Positions 17,327 through 26,104 of a stretch of DNA of 64,000 bases are shown one piece after another (position 1 is the stretch's first letter; every line of letters starts with the position of its first letter). The position numbers and the translations under genes were made by a program. This stretch comes from Streptomyces sp. CB02009 (GTDB lineage Bacteria; Actinomycetota; Actinomycetes; Streptomycetales; Streptomycetaceae): positions 1,130,379-1,194,378 of the forward strand of contig NZ_LIVV01000001.1 in the NCBI RefSeq assembly GCF_001905825.1. The letters run 5' to 3'. The notes beneath the pieces are model-generated. The model searched no databases. It saw only the letters and a list, made by a program, of their open reading frames with translations, and had not been told where the DNA came from.

Positions 17327-17910
17327 GTGACACGGGTACCTGAGAGTCGACGGACCGGACGCGCCGCTGTGAACGCGCTTCGATCGCTTCTGGAGCGGCA
17401 CGATCACATCGTGCAGGAGATCGATGGGCAGAACGACTTCGGCGAGGACCTGCATGTCACCTTCAGCGAGAGCGGCCGAACGACTTCGTGGCGTCTGCTC
17501 GCAGCTATCTCGGGCGCTACAGGGGCAATCATGCGATTCGTACGCAGCTGGGCGAGATGGCGGACGTCGAGTTCGGCCCTGCTGACGATGTCCTGCACTT
17601 CGTCAACGACTGCTTCGAGGATCTGATCTTCTGGCAGCGAAGAGGCGAGGAGTTTGCCACGCTGCTCCGCAGCGACCTCGACTGGGAGCCCCGACGCATC
17701 ACACCCGACATGCTCCGCTTCGGGGCCCTGGCATCCGAGTTCGATGGAGAAGAGCTGCCCGAGTCTCTCCGGGGCCTGGCCGGTGCCCCGTCGATCGGTG
17801 ACGTGATCCTCGACATCGCTGAGGCCATGTGGCTAGGGGCATGCTTCAGCACAACCGAGTGGTCTCGTCGGCCGTCGACCGCCCGGCGCACGGGATCGGA
17901 TCAGTCATGA
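17327..17910 (+). pseudogene. DUF4365-type gene with apparent internal deletion and frameshift
   Basis: From GTG 17327 (SD GGTGGGGGAGGG just upstream) the frame encodes RAAVNALRSLLERHDHIVQE and NDFGEDLHVTF, the N-terminus of a DUF4365 nuclease-like domain. It stops resembling a protein after about codon 50. Coding character resumes in another frame from about 17470 (RPNDFVASARSYLGRYRG, then HFVNDCFEDLIFWQRR) to the stop at 17910. The two parts look like the N- and C-terminal ends of one longer protein whose middle has been lost. DUF4365 proteins often lie in defence or mobile regions, and the patch just downstream is full of remnants. The C-terminal link is inferred from pattern only. Confidence 0.6.
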
Positions 17911-18051
17911 GGGCGTCCCGGCTTCGTGCGCCCCGGTGCGTCCACCGGCAGGTGGGATGCGCCCGCATGTGCCCGCATGCGCCTTCCGCAGAATGAGGCG
18001 CACTCGACACACTCGGCTGGTCTGTCCGTCTGATGGCACCAGGGGGAAGCA

Positions 18052-18201
18052 GTGGCTCGAACGCAGTCCAAGTGTGGAGCGCTCACGCAGAAGGGGACTC
18101 GGTGTCAGCGCCTTGCCATGATCGGAGCATCGAGGTGTGACCGCCACCGTGGTGAGTGGTCCTCGTACGAGGTCCAGAAGCGCAAGGCGAAGAGGAAGTA
18201 G
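18052..18201 (+). CDS. Small Cys/His zinc-finger-like protein (49 aa)
   Basis: Short gene read directly from the sequence. GTG 18052 is preceded by GGGGGAA at a good distance. The product has the spaced motif C-G-A-L-T-Q-K-G-T-R-C, then ~10 residues, then S-R-C-D-R-H-R-G, i.e. C-x9-C-x10-C-x2-H, with a basic tail (QKRKAKRK) before TAG. This pattern (CGAxTxxGxxC...CxxH) is common in small actinobacterial zinc-binding proteins of unknown role, often near mobile elements. It sits between the DUF4365 remnant and the kinase/IS remnants, so it may be cargo of the same island. The ligand set is clear; the function is not. Confidence 0.65.
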   Translation: MARTQSKCGALTQKGTRCQRLAMIGASRCDRHRGEWSSYEVQKRKAKRK

Positions 18202-18289
18202 AAGCAGCCGGCAACTGGGCGACTGAGCGCAGGGCGTTGGCCGATAGCCGCCGGCCTCTGGAAGGCGGCAGAGGGAAGCCTGCTCGATC

Positions 18290-18494
18290 GGGGGCCGGTG
18301 AGGGGCTGGCCGACGGGCGGCTGGTGATCGTCAAGCAGGTCACCGACGAGGGGGACACGGGTGCCGACGCGAGCACGCGCTTCGCGCGGGAGGTGGCCGG
18401 GCTGAGCCTGGCGGGCCGGGCCTCCGGGCCCGCTGTGGCCCCGGCGGTGCTCGCCACGGACCTGCCGTCGCGGGTGATGACCGAGATGTCCTAG
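18290..18494 (+). pseudogene. Truncated kinase (phosphotransferase N-lobe) fragment
   Basis: The frame shows GLADGRLVIVKQV followed by RFAREVAGLSLAGRA, like the beta-strand with the ATP-binding Lys and helix C of an APH- or fructosamine-kinase-like protein. It ends at TAG after RVMTEMS, with no catalytic lobe. The 3' end abuts the transposase remnant on the other strand at about 18478-18494, so an IS insertion or deletion probably removed the rest. No convincing start is seen. Confidence 0.5.
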
Positions 18495-18767
18495 TCGATC
18501 GCTCCCTTCGGCATCGGCCGCGGCCTGGACCTGCTTGAGGAGACGTTCCCAGGTACCGTCGGCCGACCAGAGGCGGTGGCGTTTATAGACGGTCTTCCAT
18601 GGACCGAACCGTTCGGGCACGTCACGCCACTGAACCCGGGTCCGCACCCGGTGCAGGACCCCGTCGATCATCTGCCGGTGCTCCCGCCACCCACAACGCC
18701 CGTTGCTGGCCGGCAGGAATGGCCGCAGCGGTTCCCACTCGGCATCACTCAGATCACCCCGCCCCAT
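18480..18767 (-). pseudogene. IS5-family transposase remnant (N-terminal part only)
   Basis: From ATG 18767 the product reads MGRGDLSDAEWEPLRPFLP, with MIDGVLHRVRTRVQWRDVPE and WKTVYKRHRLWSADGTWERL, the DUF4096-like N-terminal helix-turn-helix domain of IS5/IS427-type transposases. Near 18500 the frame is broken: a one-base change after AAADAEG and a TAG in place of an expected TGG. Similarity stops about 18480, where the kinase fragment begins. The DDE catalytic domain and any inverted repeats are missing, so it cannot move. Confidence 0.75.
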
Positions 18768-18798
18768 GCTCCATCCCACGGCTGGGGCATACCGGCCG

Positions 18799-19383
18799 TC
18801 ACGTGACCGGCACGACACCCTCGCGCCGGGCGACCTTCGGCCTGGAGAGGAGAACCCGGCGAGTCGGCAGGTCGATTTCCGTGACGACGACGGTGACCTT
18901 CTCGCCGGCCTCGAAGTCTTCCACCAGACTCACCGCAGGCCGGCCGGGGGCTTCCCTGAAGGGGACCAGCCCGGCGATCCCGTCCCCGAGGCCGACGATG
19001 ATGCCGAAGGGAAGCACCTTATCCACCGTCCCGCGGAGTTCCTGGCCCACCGCTGTGCGGTCGGCGAATGCCTGGAGGGGGTCGGGCTCCCATGCCCTCA
19101 AGGAGAGTCTGGCCTCCGCGTTGTAGGTGTCGAATTGGAGGAACTCGCACGAGACGCGCTGGCCTACGTGAACGACGTCGGTAGGGGCGTCGATGTGCCG
19201 CCAGGACAGTTCGGGGATGACGATGAACCCGACACCGGGGAAGAGCGGGTGGGCAGGCCCGTCGTCCAGGGCCACGAACACGCCGAATCGCTCGATCGCC
19301 GCAACGGTGCCGGACAGGATGTCGCCGCTGTGCAGGGACGCCAGGAACGCCCAGAGTCCCGGGCTCTCAGACTGCCAATCCAT
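18799..19383 (-). CDS. S1 RNA-binding domain protein (two S1 repeats)
   Basis: 194-aa protein with two S1 modules. Repeat 1 is GDILSGTVAAIERFGVFVAL with a later VIPELSW; repeat 2 is GQELRGTVDKVLPFGIIVGL with GLVPFREAP. Each has the beta-barrel pattern of ribosomal protein S1. Such stand-alone proteins are found widely in Streptomyces and probably bind RNA or the ribosome. ATG 19383 (MDWQSESPGLW) follows GGTGAAGG; longer in-frame versions have no SD. Single gene. Confidence 0.85.
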   Translation of the reverse strand: MDWQSESPGLWAFLASLHSGDILSGTVAAIERFGVFVALDDGPAHPLFPGVGFIVIPELSWRHIDAPTDVVHVGQRVSCEFLQFDTYNAEARLSLRAWEPDPLQAFADRTAVGQELRGTVDKVLPFGIIVGLGDGIAGLVPFREAPGRPAVSLVEDFEAGEKVTVVVTEIDLPTRRVLLSRPKVARREGVVPVT

Positions 19384-19907
19384 ACCTTCACCCTGGCATA
19401 CGACATCGAGGGCCGACCATGACCTCGACAGACTGAAGCCCCATCGTGCCCCAGTATCCGGAACCATGATCGGCCGGACAGGGCCTAGTTCCACTGCCTG
19501 TGCCTCAACGGTGGGGCTGGACGAACTCGGTCAGCCCGGCTGATCGACGAAGTCTGGGTGCTGCGGTGTCCCCGCGTACGGGCCGTTCCTCCCCGCACGG
19601 TGGACGTGCGCGACGCAGCAGCATGGCTGACGCGACGTTCAGCGTGCGCTGCTGGCCTCTTTGACGGACGATGAGACCAGAGCCCGCCCGGGAAGCCGTC
19701 GCACGTTGCACCGGGCGGGCGCATCCATTCTTCGCGCAGCCTCTGATCCCAGACCGAAGCCAGTCCTTCCGCACTGGCTCGGCAAGCGCCGCAGCACTCC
19801 CCGATGGAGACGTCCAGAGCTCGTGAGCACAAGGAGCCCGCCGGGCCAGACCGGCAACCTGCTCCTCCGTCCCAGGAAGGGACCCCTCCAGTGGCAGCCC
19901 CCGGCGC
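19384..19907. other. Gene-poor stretch, no supported gene
   Basis: 524 bp between the S1 protein start and the SUKH gene stop. Open frames exist on both strands but none has a convincing start, domain or codon pattern. A hairpin with 10-bp arms (19682-19691 and 19711-19720, loop 19) is the only structure I see. This may be decayed sequence bordering the remnant patch. Confidence 0.5.
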
Positions 19908-20375
19908 TCAGGACGGCTGACCCCCCGGCTCGTACCAGTCATCGATGGTGCGAGGATTCACGCCGAGTACCAGGTTCTCCATGGCCTGCGGCATCGGTCC
20001 GAATTCGGCGATCCAGCCCTCGACGAGGTAGATCACGCCCACTTCGTCGATGCCTAGGAAGAACCGGCCCTGGTCGACCTCGCCGAGCGGGTAGAGATGG
20101 CGCCCGATCGCTTCGCCCCACTCCATGAACCGTTCCTCGTCGCCCCAGGCGAGTTCGGGGTCCAGCTCGAACGGCGTGCGCGCACAAGTGATCCCGGGGC
20201 CGCTGACGTGCACCGTCAAACCGCCGAACTCCTCCAGGAAGGTTTCCGCAGCGGCATGCATGTCGAGGCCGACTGAGGCGAACATGGATCGCCAACGCGC
20301 CGTGTCCACCTTCCGCCCAGGCGTCCATCCCGACGCTTCCAACACGTCTTCCACCTCTGCTGACCAGCTGCTCAT
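19908..20375 (-). CDS. SUKH-family (SUKH-3 type) protein, possible immunity protein
   Basis: 155-aa SUKH-3-like protein. The N-terminus VEDVLEASGWTPGRKVDTAR, the segment AAETFLEEFGGLTVHVSGPG and IGRHLYPLGEVDQGRFFLGI match the SMI1/KNR4-type fold. In bacteria such proteins are often immunity factors against polymorphic toxins, though orphan copies are common. No toxin gene is adjacent. Transcribed in the same direction as the ATP-grasp gene upstream, with a 228-bp gap, so a shared operon is unlikely. Confidence 0.8.
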   Translation of the reverse strand: MSSWSAEVEDVLEASGWTPGRKVDTARWRSMFASVGLDMHAAAETFLEEFGGLTVHVSGPGITCARTPFELDPELAWGDEERFMEWGEAIGRHLYPLGEVDQGRFFLGIDEVGVIYLVEGWIAEFGPMPQAMENLVLGVNPRTIDDWYEPGGQPS

Positions 20376-20603
20376 CTGGGGACGGACTCCTTGGCGGCTA
20401 CGGGGTGAGAAGTGATCCTCTCAGGGGATGTCGCTGCTGCACAGTTCGGGATCGTGACGTGGGATCGTTCCCGAATCCCCGTCGTGAGGCACGTTCATCC
20501 GGGCCGGCCGGCTGCCCTGCGCCCTGCACGAACCACGGCGGACCCGCTCGCGACGGCCGCGCCGTCCGCCGAGCTAGCGGGGTCTGGCAGGAGCACACGT
20601 GCT

Positions 20604-21368
20604 TCAGTGCCGCACGAACGGCAGATCCGCCGGCTGCACGTTCTCGCGCGGCCCCGCTGCTCGCAGCACGACGTCCAGCACGCGCGCCGGGGCGGCCGCG
20701 TACGCGTGGGAGAACCACGCCATGTTGGCTTCCACCACGGCCCACCGGTAGCCAGGACGGTAGGTGTCGAGCAGCTGTCCGACGTCCACGACCACGGCAC
20801 TCGGCAGAGCGGGCTCGGCCGCGGCGACCAAGCGGTCGACGAACGCCGCCAGCTCCGCGGCGATCGGCCCGTGCTTGTCGAGCGGCAGAGGGGCGAGCCG
20901 GCCGAACACCGCGTACCGACTGCCCGTGGCGATCTGTCCGTCGAGCAGGAACAGCCGGTACTCGGCAGCGAAGGTCACCACATCGGAGAGCAGCACCGGC
21001 GTCGCGGGGTCCAGGTCGCCGGGCAGCCGGGAGCCGTCCGCGTAGACGTCTGCCTCGAAGGACTTGTCCCGCGGCGGCTTCACGAACGTCGGACGCTCGA
21101 TCGCCCACGCGTCCAGGACCGTGGCGGTACGGACCTCACGCCCGGTGAACTCCTCCGGCAGTTCGGCAAGCCACTCATCCGCCGGCTCGAGCAACGCGAA
21201 CCCGAGCAGTCCGGCCAGCCGTGCGCCTGCCACCGGCCCTCCGTACCAGTACGCGGGTCCCGTCGCCGCGGATGCCTCCTCCGCGGCGAGGACATCCATT
21301 CCCCGCCCCGCCGCCTCGGCGGCGAGCAGCTCCATCGTCGACGTCCACCGCCCAGGCATCACCAGCAC
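20604..21368 (-). CDS. ATP-grasp domain protein (DUF4343-like)
   Basis: About 254 aa. The N-terminus LVMPGRWTSTMELLAAEAAG is followed by FVKPPRDKSFEADVY (ATP-binding Lys) and AEYRLFLLDGQIATGSRYAV, with metal-binding VVDVGQL and WAVVEANMAW near the C-terminus, as in ATP-grasp ligases annotated DUF4343. These typically ligate a carboxylate to an amine or thiol; the substrate is unknown. AAGGAGG directly abuts the ATG at 21374, so the GTG at 21368, six bases further on, is the better-placed start. Annotation from ATG 21374 would add two residues. Confidence 0.8.
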   Translation of the reverse strand: MLVMPGRWTSTMELLAAEAAGRGMDVLAAEEASAATGPAYWYGGPVAGARLAGLLGFALLEPADEWLAELPEEFTGREVRTATVLDAWAIERPTFVKPPRDKSFEADVYADGSRLPGDLDPATPVLLSDVVTFAAEYRLFLLDGQIATGSRYAVFGRLAPLPLDKHGPIAAELAAFVDRLVAAAEPALPSAVVVDVGQLLDTYRPGYRWAVVEANMAWFSHAYAAAPARVLDVVLRAAGPRENVQPADLPFVRH

Positions 21369-21621
21369 GGCCATCCTCCTTCGCTTCGTACAAAGCCGCC
21401 AGGCTAGGCCCACTCCCTCCCGGCCGCCTTCGGATTTCCCGGGGGCGGGAGGCCGCAGAACCACTGCACCGCTCTGCGCCGAACACCCGGGCCGTCTGCC
21501 GGCACGGGAATGATCGAGGAATCGTCCGGCCGAGCTCTCCGTGGTTGCGGCACGCCGTCGGTTGTCTGCTGTCGCCGTCTGTTGCGGGAGAGCATTCTTC
21601 GGCTTGAGGTAGAACGGCGAC

Positions 21622-22095
21622 ATGGATTCCGCCGTTTTGCAACAGATGCTGGACGAGGCCTTCGATCACGCCGTCGTGCACCACGGATACACCAACTACA
21701 TGCGCGACTACGAGGTCATCGTCTACGCGACTGCGGCTCCCGACACGGGTATCCAGCCGGCCTACCTGCGTTACCTCTTCCGGTACTGCGTCGAGGCCCG
21801 CTGTGAGACATCCGTTCCGGCCGCGACGTGGCGGGTCTCCCTGGACGACCGTCTTGTCGACTACGAGACCGGCGCTGACCTCGACGGATATGTGTGGGGC
21901 GTGAAGTGGCACCTCCTCTATCCGGGGGCCAAGCTTCTGCCCGAGTCAGAGGTGGCCAGACGCTGGTCGCGAGCCGTCGGCATCGACTTCCACGACGTAC
22001 TCATCGAGTCCAACGCCCACCGGCTCACCCTGGTCTTCTCCGACCTTCAGGTGACCGAAGTCCCCACCGGCTACACCCCGTTCGTCACGGACTGA
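21622..22095 (+). CDS. Conserved hypothetical protein (157 aa)
   Basis: Starts MDSAVLQQMLDEAFDHAVVH at ATG 21622. It contains YLRYLFRYCVEARCETSV and GYVWGVKWHLLYPGAKL, aromatic-rich and soluble, with no signal peptide. Codon usage is typical, so the gene is probably real, but I do not recognise the family. The 253-bp gap to the divergent ATP-grasp gene holds the promoters of both. Confidence 0.7.
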   Translation: MDSAVLQQMLDEAFDHAVVHHGYTNYMRDYEVIVYATAAPDTGIQPAYLRYLFRYCVEARCETSVPAATWRVSLDDRLVDYETGADLDGYVWGVKWHLLYPGAKLLPESEVARRWSRAVGIDFHDVLIESNAHRLTLVFSDLQVTEVPTGYTPFVTD

Positions 22096-22430
22096 GGGAG
22101 ACGGAGTGAGGGGGGACTGGGCCCGGCTGGAGTGAACGGCTCCGCTCAGAGGGCCGTGGCACCCGGGTAGCGGCAGCGGTAGCGCTAGCTGGGGCGGAGT
22201 TCGCCGAGTACGCGCTCGTCCGCCCCGCTCCGGCTGTATCGCGTGCCGCGCGCCATGTGCCCTCTCCGTTCGGCGAAGCCCGGGCCACAGCTCTGAGCGA
22301 TCGGTCCACACGCCCCCCACCGACTCGACCTAGTCGGCGAGCCCTGCTCTCAGGCACCATGACCCGGTTGGGGGTCCCTGGCGGCGCATGCGTCGTCGGG
22401 GAACGGTGTTCGGGAACCGGGGGAGTGGCC
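22096..22430. other. 335-bp intergenic stretch, no supported gene
   Basis: The open frames here lack an SD and domain content. The stretch has imperfect GCGGTAGC-like repeats near 22170-22190 and must contain the promoter of the membrane protein that follows. Nothing else recognised. Confidence 0.5.
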
Positions 22431-23141
22431 GTGGGAAGGTTCAGGCGCGGTGGGTCGACGCACGACATGGACGCTCAACGGCGCGTGAGGCGCAGTCCGT
22501 TGCTCTTCACCGTGCCGATCGTGCTGCTCGTCCTGCTGACGGCGGTGCTCGGCTGGGAAGCCGTCCGGGCCAACATGTCGGCGGCAGCCCGGGCCGAGTG
22601 GCCGTGGCGCCTGCAGTTGCTCGACATGGAGCCGCTCGGCAGCCTGCTCGCGGTCGCGGCCGGTGCGGTCCTCGCGAGGGCTCAGTACGCCCGCACCGTA
22701 CGGCCTGCGCTCGGCTGGCGCGCCGACTGGACGACCGGGCACCTACGGGGCGGCGTACCCGAATGGCAGGTCGGACTGCTCAACGGCGGCTCCCACACCG
22801 TCGTGATCGAGGCCTACGAGTGCCGGGCCCTGCTGCGGGGTGAAGACCCGCAGCACGCCGCTCCGTGGACCGACGTCCAGGGCGTCGCCGAGGTGCTCAC
22901 CGGCGCCGGGCTCACCGTCGGGGAGGACTTCCAGCTGGTCACCGTCGGGAGATTCCCCCTGGTGGGCACCGGCTCCTACGAGACGACGATGCTCGGAGCC
23001 TTCTCCCAACGCTTCGTCGACGAGGTCGAGGCGCTCCACATCCGGGTCCGCGTCAGCGATGTCGTCGGGGACAGCCACGAGCGGACTCTCGACGCCCTGC
23101 GCGGCGCGCGCTCCACCGCGTATCAGCGCCCCGCGCCCTGA
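22431..23141 (+). CDS. Membrane protein of unknown function (236 aa)
   Basis: Two hydrophobic segments lie near the N-terminus (LLFTVPIVLLVLLTAVLGW and LGSLLAVAAGAVLAR), separated by a short loop. A ~140-residue cytoplasmic-looking domain follows (WQVGLLNGGSHTVVIEAYEC, FQLVTVGRFPLVGTGSYETT). GTG 22431 is chosen because GGGGGAG lies 5 bp upstream; ATG 22467 would remove 12 residues. The 3' end overlaps the convergent hydrolase gene by 19 bp. Function unknown. Confidence 0.7.
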   Translation: MGRFRRGGSTHDMDAQRRVRRSPLLFTVPIVLLVLLTAVLGWEAVRANMSAAARAEWPWRLQLLDMEPLGSLLAVAAGAVLARAQYARTVRPALGWRADWTTGHLRGGVPEWQVGLLNGGSHTVVIEAYECRALLRGEDPQHAAPWTDVQGVAEVLTGAGLTVGEDFQLVTVGRFPLVGTGSYETTMLGAFSQRFVDEVEALHIRVRVSDVVGDSHERTLDALRGARSTAYQRPAP

Positions 23142-24016
23142 CCGTCCAGCCACCGCAGCACGTCGGGCAGCGCCCACTGAGCGGCGAAATGCCCGGCGTC
23201 CGGTACGAGGACGGGCTCGGCACCGGGGATCCGTCCCGCCAGCCAACGGGTGTGCGACACGGGCGAGAAGGCGTCGTCGAGGCCGTGCCACAGCAGCACG
23301 GGCGCGGCTACGGAGGCGACGTCGAAGCCCCACGGGCGGACGAAGGCCAGGCAGTCGTCGAGCCAGCCGTGGTGCGAGACCCGCAGCGCCTCCTGGTAGG
23401 TGCGCAGCAGTACCGCCCGTACCCGAGGGTCCTCCACGACCGGCAGGTCATGGGGGGAGAGTTCGGCCCGCAGGTCGTCGAGGAGACGCACCGGGTCCCG
23501 TCGGATGGCGTCTGCCCGGGCGGCCAGGTCCCGTTCGAGTCCGCCGGGGTCCCGCCCGTCCAGATGGGCGCGGGCCAGACCGTACTCGCGTACGTTGAAC
23601 GGGGTCATGCCCGCGTACCAGTCCAGACCGGCCGCGTCCGGCGGAGCGAGCCCGACCAGTACGACGGCGGCCCGGACCCGATCCGGTAGCAGCGCCGCGC
23701 ACGCCAGCGCGTGCGGACCCCCGCCGGACCGGCCGACCACCGCGAACCGCTCGACGCCGAAGGCATCGGCGACGGCCCCCGCGTCGCGGGCCGCATCGGC
23801 GACCCGGCGGCCCGGGGAGCGCCGGGACTCCCCGTAGCCGGGACGGTCGTAGGCGAGGAACCGGAAGCCGGGGTGCTGCTCGGCGAGTCCGGGCAGCAGG
23901 GTGCCGAGCCGGGTACCGGGCGTCCCGTGGAAGAGGAGCACCGGGGTCCCCGAGGGGTTGCCCCATTCCTCGGCCACCAGCAGGCGGCCGTCGTCGGTGC
24001 GCACGGGGAGTCCCAT
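23123..24016 (-). CDS. Alpha/beta-hydrolase
   Basis: 297-aa alpha/beta-hydrolase. The oxyanion-hole motif is LLFHGTPGTR (HG near residue 30), the nucleophile elbow is VVGRSGGGPHA (Ser near residue 95), the acid is in WHGLDDAFSP and the catalytic His is in PDAGHFAAQWAL. There is no signal peptide, so it is a cytoplasmic esterase, epoxide hydrolase or similar. ATG 24016. It overlaps the convergent membrane-protein gene by 19 bp. Substrate unknown. Confidence 0.9.
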   Translation of the reverse strand: MGLPVRTDDGRLLVAEEWGNPSGTPVLLFHGTPGTRLGTLLPGLAEQHPGFRFLAYDRPGYGESRRSPGRRVADAARDAGAVADAFGVERFAVVGRSGGGPHALACAALLPDRVRAAVVLVGLAPPDAAGLDWYAGMTPFNVREYGLARAHLDGRDPGGLERDLAARADAIRRDPVRLLDDLRAELSPHDLPVVEDPRVRAVLLRTYQEALRVSHHGWLDDCLAFVRPWGFDVASVAAPVLLWHGLDDAFSPVSHTRWLAGRIPGAEPVLVPDAGHFAAQWALPDVLRWLDGQGAGR

Positions 24017-24155
24017 GAGAGGGAGCCTAGGCCGGGAAGGGGGTGGTGCGCATGGCCGTCCGTCAGCCCGAATCTGCGTGTCAGGGGTACGTCAGGGGTA
24101 CGGAGGTGTGGACCTGGCAGCGGCCGAGCGCGGTCCCGTGCGACAAGACCTGGTG

Positions 24156-24863
24156 TCAGCAGGCAGGCGCCTGGTACAGGCCGCGGCCGGCGCGGTCGGC
24201 CCGAGAGGTGGCGACGAGTCGGTCGAGGGTGCTGCGGACGGTATTGATCGCGCCGGTGGAGGAATCGCGACCAAGTGCCTTCGCGACGTCCCGCGCACGC
24301 ATCGGGCTGTCCGGCGACTGCGTCAGGACGGCCGCCACCTGCTCGGTGAGGCCCGTGGATCCCTGCGTCGCAGAAGGAGTCTGCTGCGGTGTGGGAGCGA
24401 CGCGCGGCTTCTTCGCCGAGGGACGTTCCTTGCCCCGGCGAGCGCGGGGCGGCGCCTTCCGCTCACGCGTCGAGCGCGATGCGGTGGCCTTTCGAGGCGC
24501 GGGCACCGACCCGGATTCCTCGGACGTCACCGTTTCGGGAGCCGCCTCAACTGCGGCTTCGCTTTCCGTCTGAGCCTGAGCCTGAGCCTGAGCGGGGGCC
24601 TGCGGCTGCTCCGGCTCCGACTTCGGCTCCGGATCCGCTTCCTGTACCTGTACTTGTACCTGTTCCTGAACGGCGCGGGGTGCCGGCGTATCTGCCAGCG
24701 CCAGCAAAGCCGTCAGCGCGGCGCGGACCGAGAGCACGCGGTCGGAAACCGCCGCCAGTTCCTTCTCGAGATCCTGCTGGAGTTGCTCCAGCTGAGGAAG
24801 TTCCGCTTCCAGCGCGGCAGTTGTCGCATCGAAGCTGGGAATGCCGGTACTTGTCGAGGGCAT
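24156..24863 (-). CDS. Coiled-coil/low-complexity protein with C-terminal winged helix
   Basis: 235 aa in three parts. Residues 10-55 form a coiled coil (ALEAELPQLEQLQQDLEKEL). Residues 65-160 are low complexity, with QVQVQVQ and AQAQAQAQ dipeptide runs and a basic KAPPRARRGKERP patch. Residues 170-235 resemble a small winged helix (LTEQVAAVLTQ, MRARDVAKALGRDSS, NTVRSTLDRLVATSRA). This layout suggests a DNA-binding, nucleoid- or regulator-like protein. The hexamer CTGAGC is repeated four times at 24570-24593 in the gene. The 229-bp stretch upstream (24864-25092) has no gene. Confidence 0.75.
   Translation of the reverse strand: MPSTSTGIPSFDATTAALEAELPQLEQLQQDLEKELAAVSDRVLSVRAALTALLALADTPAPRAVQEQVQVQVQEADPEPKSEPEQPQAPAQAQAQAQTESEAAVEAAPETVTSEESGSVPAPRKATASRSTRERKAPPRARRGKERPSAKKPRVAPTPQQTPSATQGSTGLTEQVAAVLTQSPDSPMRARDVAKALGRDSSTGAINTVRSTLDRLVATSRADRAGRGLYQAPAC
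24570..24593. repeat. Hexanucleotide repeat CTGAGC x4
   Basis: Four exact 6-bp units inside the coiled-coil/winged-helix gene encode the AQAQAQ run on the minus strand. Frame-preserving length variation is possible. Confidence 0.8.
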
Positions 24864-25092
24864 GAATGGCTCCTATGTGATGTGGGCTGGGCAAACAGGG
24901 CCAGGATCGCTTGCTGTGCAGGGTACGTCCTTCAGCGGCGTGCAGATGCTGAGACGTCTCATCACAACCCGTTGGAGCAAGGAGTCTTCCCGAGTCTTTG
25001 CAATGGCGCGGCAAATAGGGGGAGATAGCGCGTAGCCTGCCTGCGGTCTGCTACGTGTGGACGGGGTATTGCCTGACCGATGTCAGAAGTAT

Positions 25093-25950
25093 TCAGTGGC
25101 GGTCGCTGTACGCGGCTGTCGCCATCTCGATGAACGAGCGGATCAACGGGTTGCTGTCTCCCTCGTTCCACACCGCGACGACGCGGCTCGGCGGCATGTC
25201 GATCAGCGGCACCACGGCCAGCTCCGCGGGCAAGTCGTGCCCGAGCGGGGCCAGGCCGACCGTGCCGTTCCACAGCACGGCCTGCAGGCACTCATGGACG
25301 ACGCGTACCACCGGGCCCTCGCGCCGCTCGCCCCCGTTCCAGTACGCCTGCCAGAGCGGGTCGGTTCCGTCCGGGAACTGGAACCAGCGGCGGTCGCCCA
25401 GGTCGGCCAGTCGTAGTCGCCCGCGGTCGGCGAGCGGATCATCGGCGCGCAGGACCACGCCCACCGGATCGGTACGCAGCTCCACCACCGTCAACGCGGT
25501 CTCGTCGAAGGGAGCCCGCGTCAGGGCGACGTCGACCAGTCCGGCGCGCAGCCCGCAGGTCGGGTCGGTCAGGTCGGTGTCGCGGATGCGGATGTCGACG
25601 GTGGGGTGGGTACGACGGTAGGCGGCGGCCAGCCTGGTCGCTCCCGGGTCGGTGCTGTCGCCCAGGATGCCGACAGTGAGCGCCGCGAGGCCGGCCGCCG
25701 CGCTCACCCGCACGCGGACGTGGTCGGCCTGATCGAGGAGGGCCCGCGCCTCGTCGAGCAGCACCGCGCCCGCCGGGGTGAGCGAGACGCCGGCGGGCGA
25801 GCGGGTGAACAGAAGCGCCCCGAGCTCGGCCTCCAGCTGCTTGATCGCGCGGCTCAGCGGCGGCTGGCTCATGTGCAGTCGGGTGGCGGCCCTGCCGAAG
25901 TGAAGTTCCTCGGCGACCGCCACGAAGTAGCGCAGGGTACGTAGCTCCAC
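25093..25950 (-). CDS. LysR-family transcriptional regulator
   Basis: 285 aa. The N-terminal winged helix reads LRTLRYFVAVAEELHFGRAA and HMSQPPLSRAIKQLEAELGA; a substrate-binding domain follows (AALTVGILGDSTDP, GLRAGLVDVALTRAPF). GTG 25950 is the start that begins the HTH; upstream in-frame ATGs give a non-conserved extension. Divergent from the DoxX gene with a 154-bp intergenic region, the usual arrangement for LysR control of the neighbour. Confidence 0.9.
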   Translation of the reverse strand: MELRTLRYFVAVAEELHFGRAATRLHMSQPPLSRAIKQLEAELGALLFTRSPAGVSLTPAGAVLLDEARALLDQADHVRVRVSAAAGLAALTVGILGDSTDPGATRLAAAYRRTHPTVDIRIRDTDLTDPTCGLRAGLVDVALTRAPFDETALTVVELRTDPVGVVLRADDPLADRGRLRLADLGDRRWFQFPDGTDPLWQAYWNGGERREGPVVRVVHECLQAVLWNGTVGLAPLGHDLPAELAVVPLIDMPPSRVVAVWNEGDSNPLIRSFIEMATAAYSDRH

Positions 25951-26104
25951 GCTGCGACGATACCCAAGCGGTATCGACCGTGCGCAAAGGGTCTTGGACA
26001 GCCGCAGGGACCGGGCGGTGCACTCGCAGTCCGGGCCGGCCCACTCCCATGGCCGGCCTGCGCATCGACGGGCACCTGCCGCAGGTGACCGCGGAAGGAA
26101 CATC

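Noticed and set aside
19505..19942. 145-aa minus-strand frame in the gene-poor stretch
   Set aside because: No SD, no domain, Arg/Ser-rich shadow-like composition, and overlaps the SUKH gene end.
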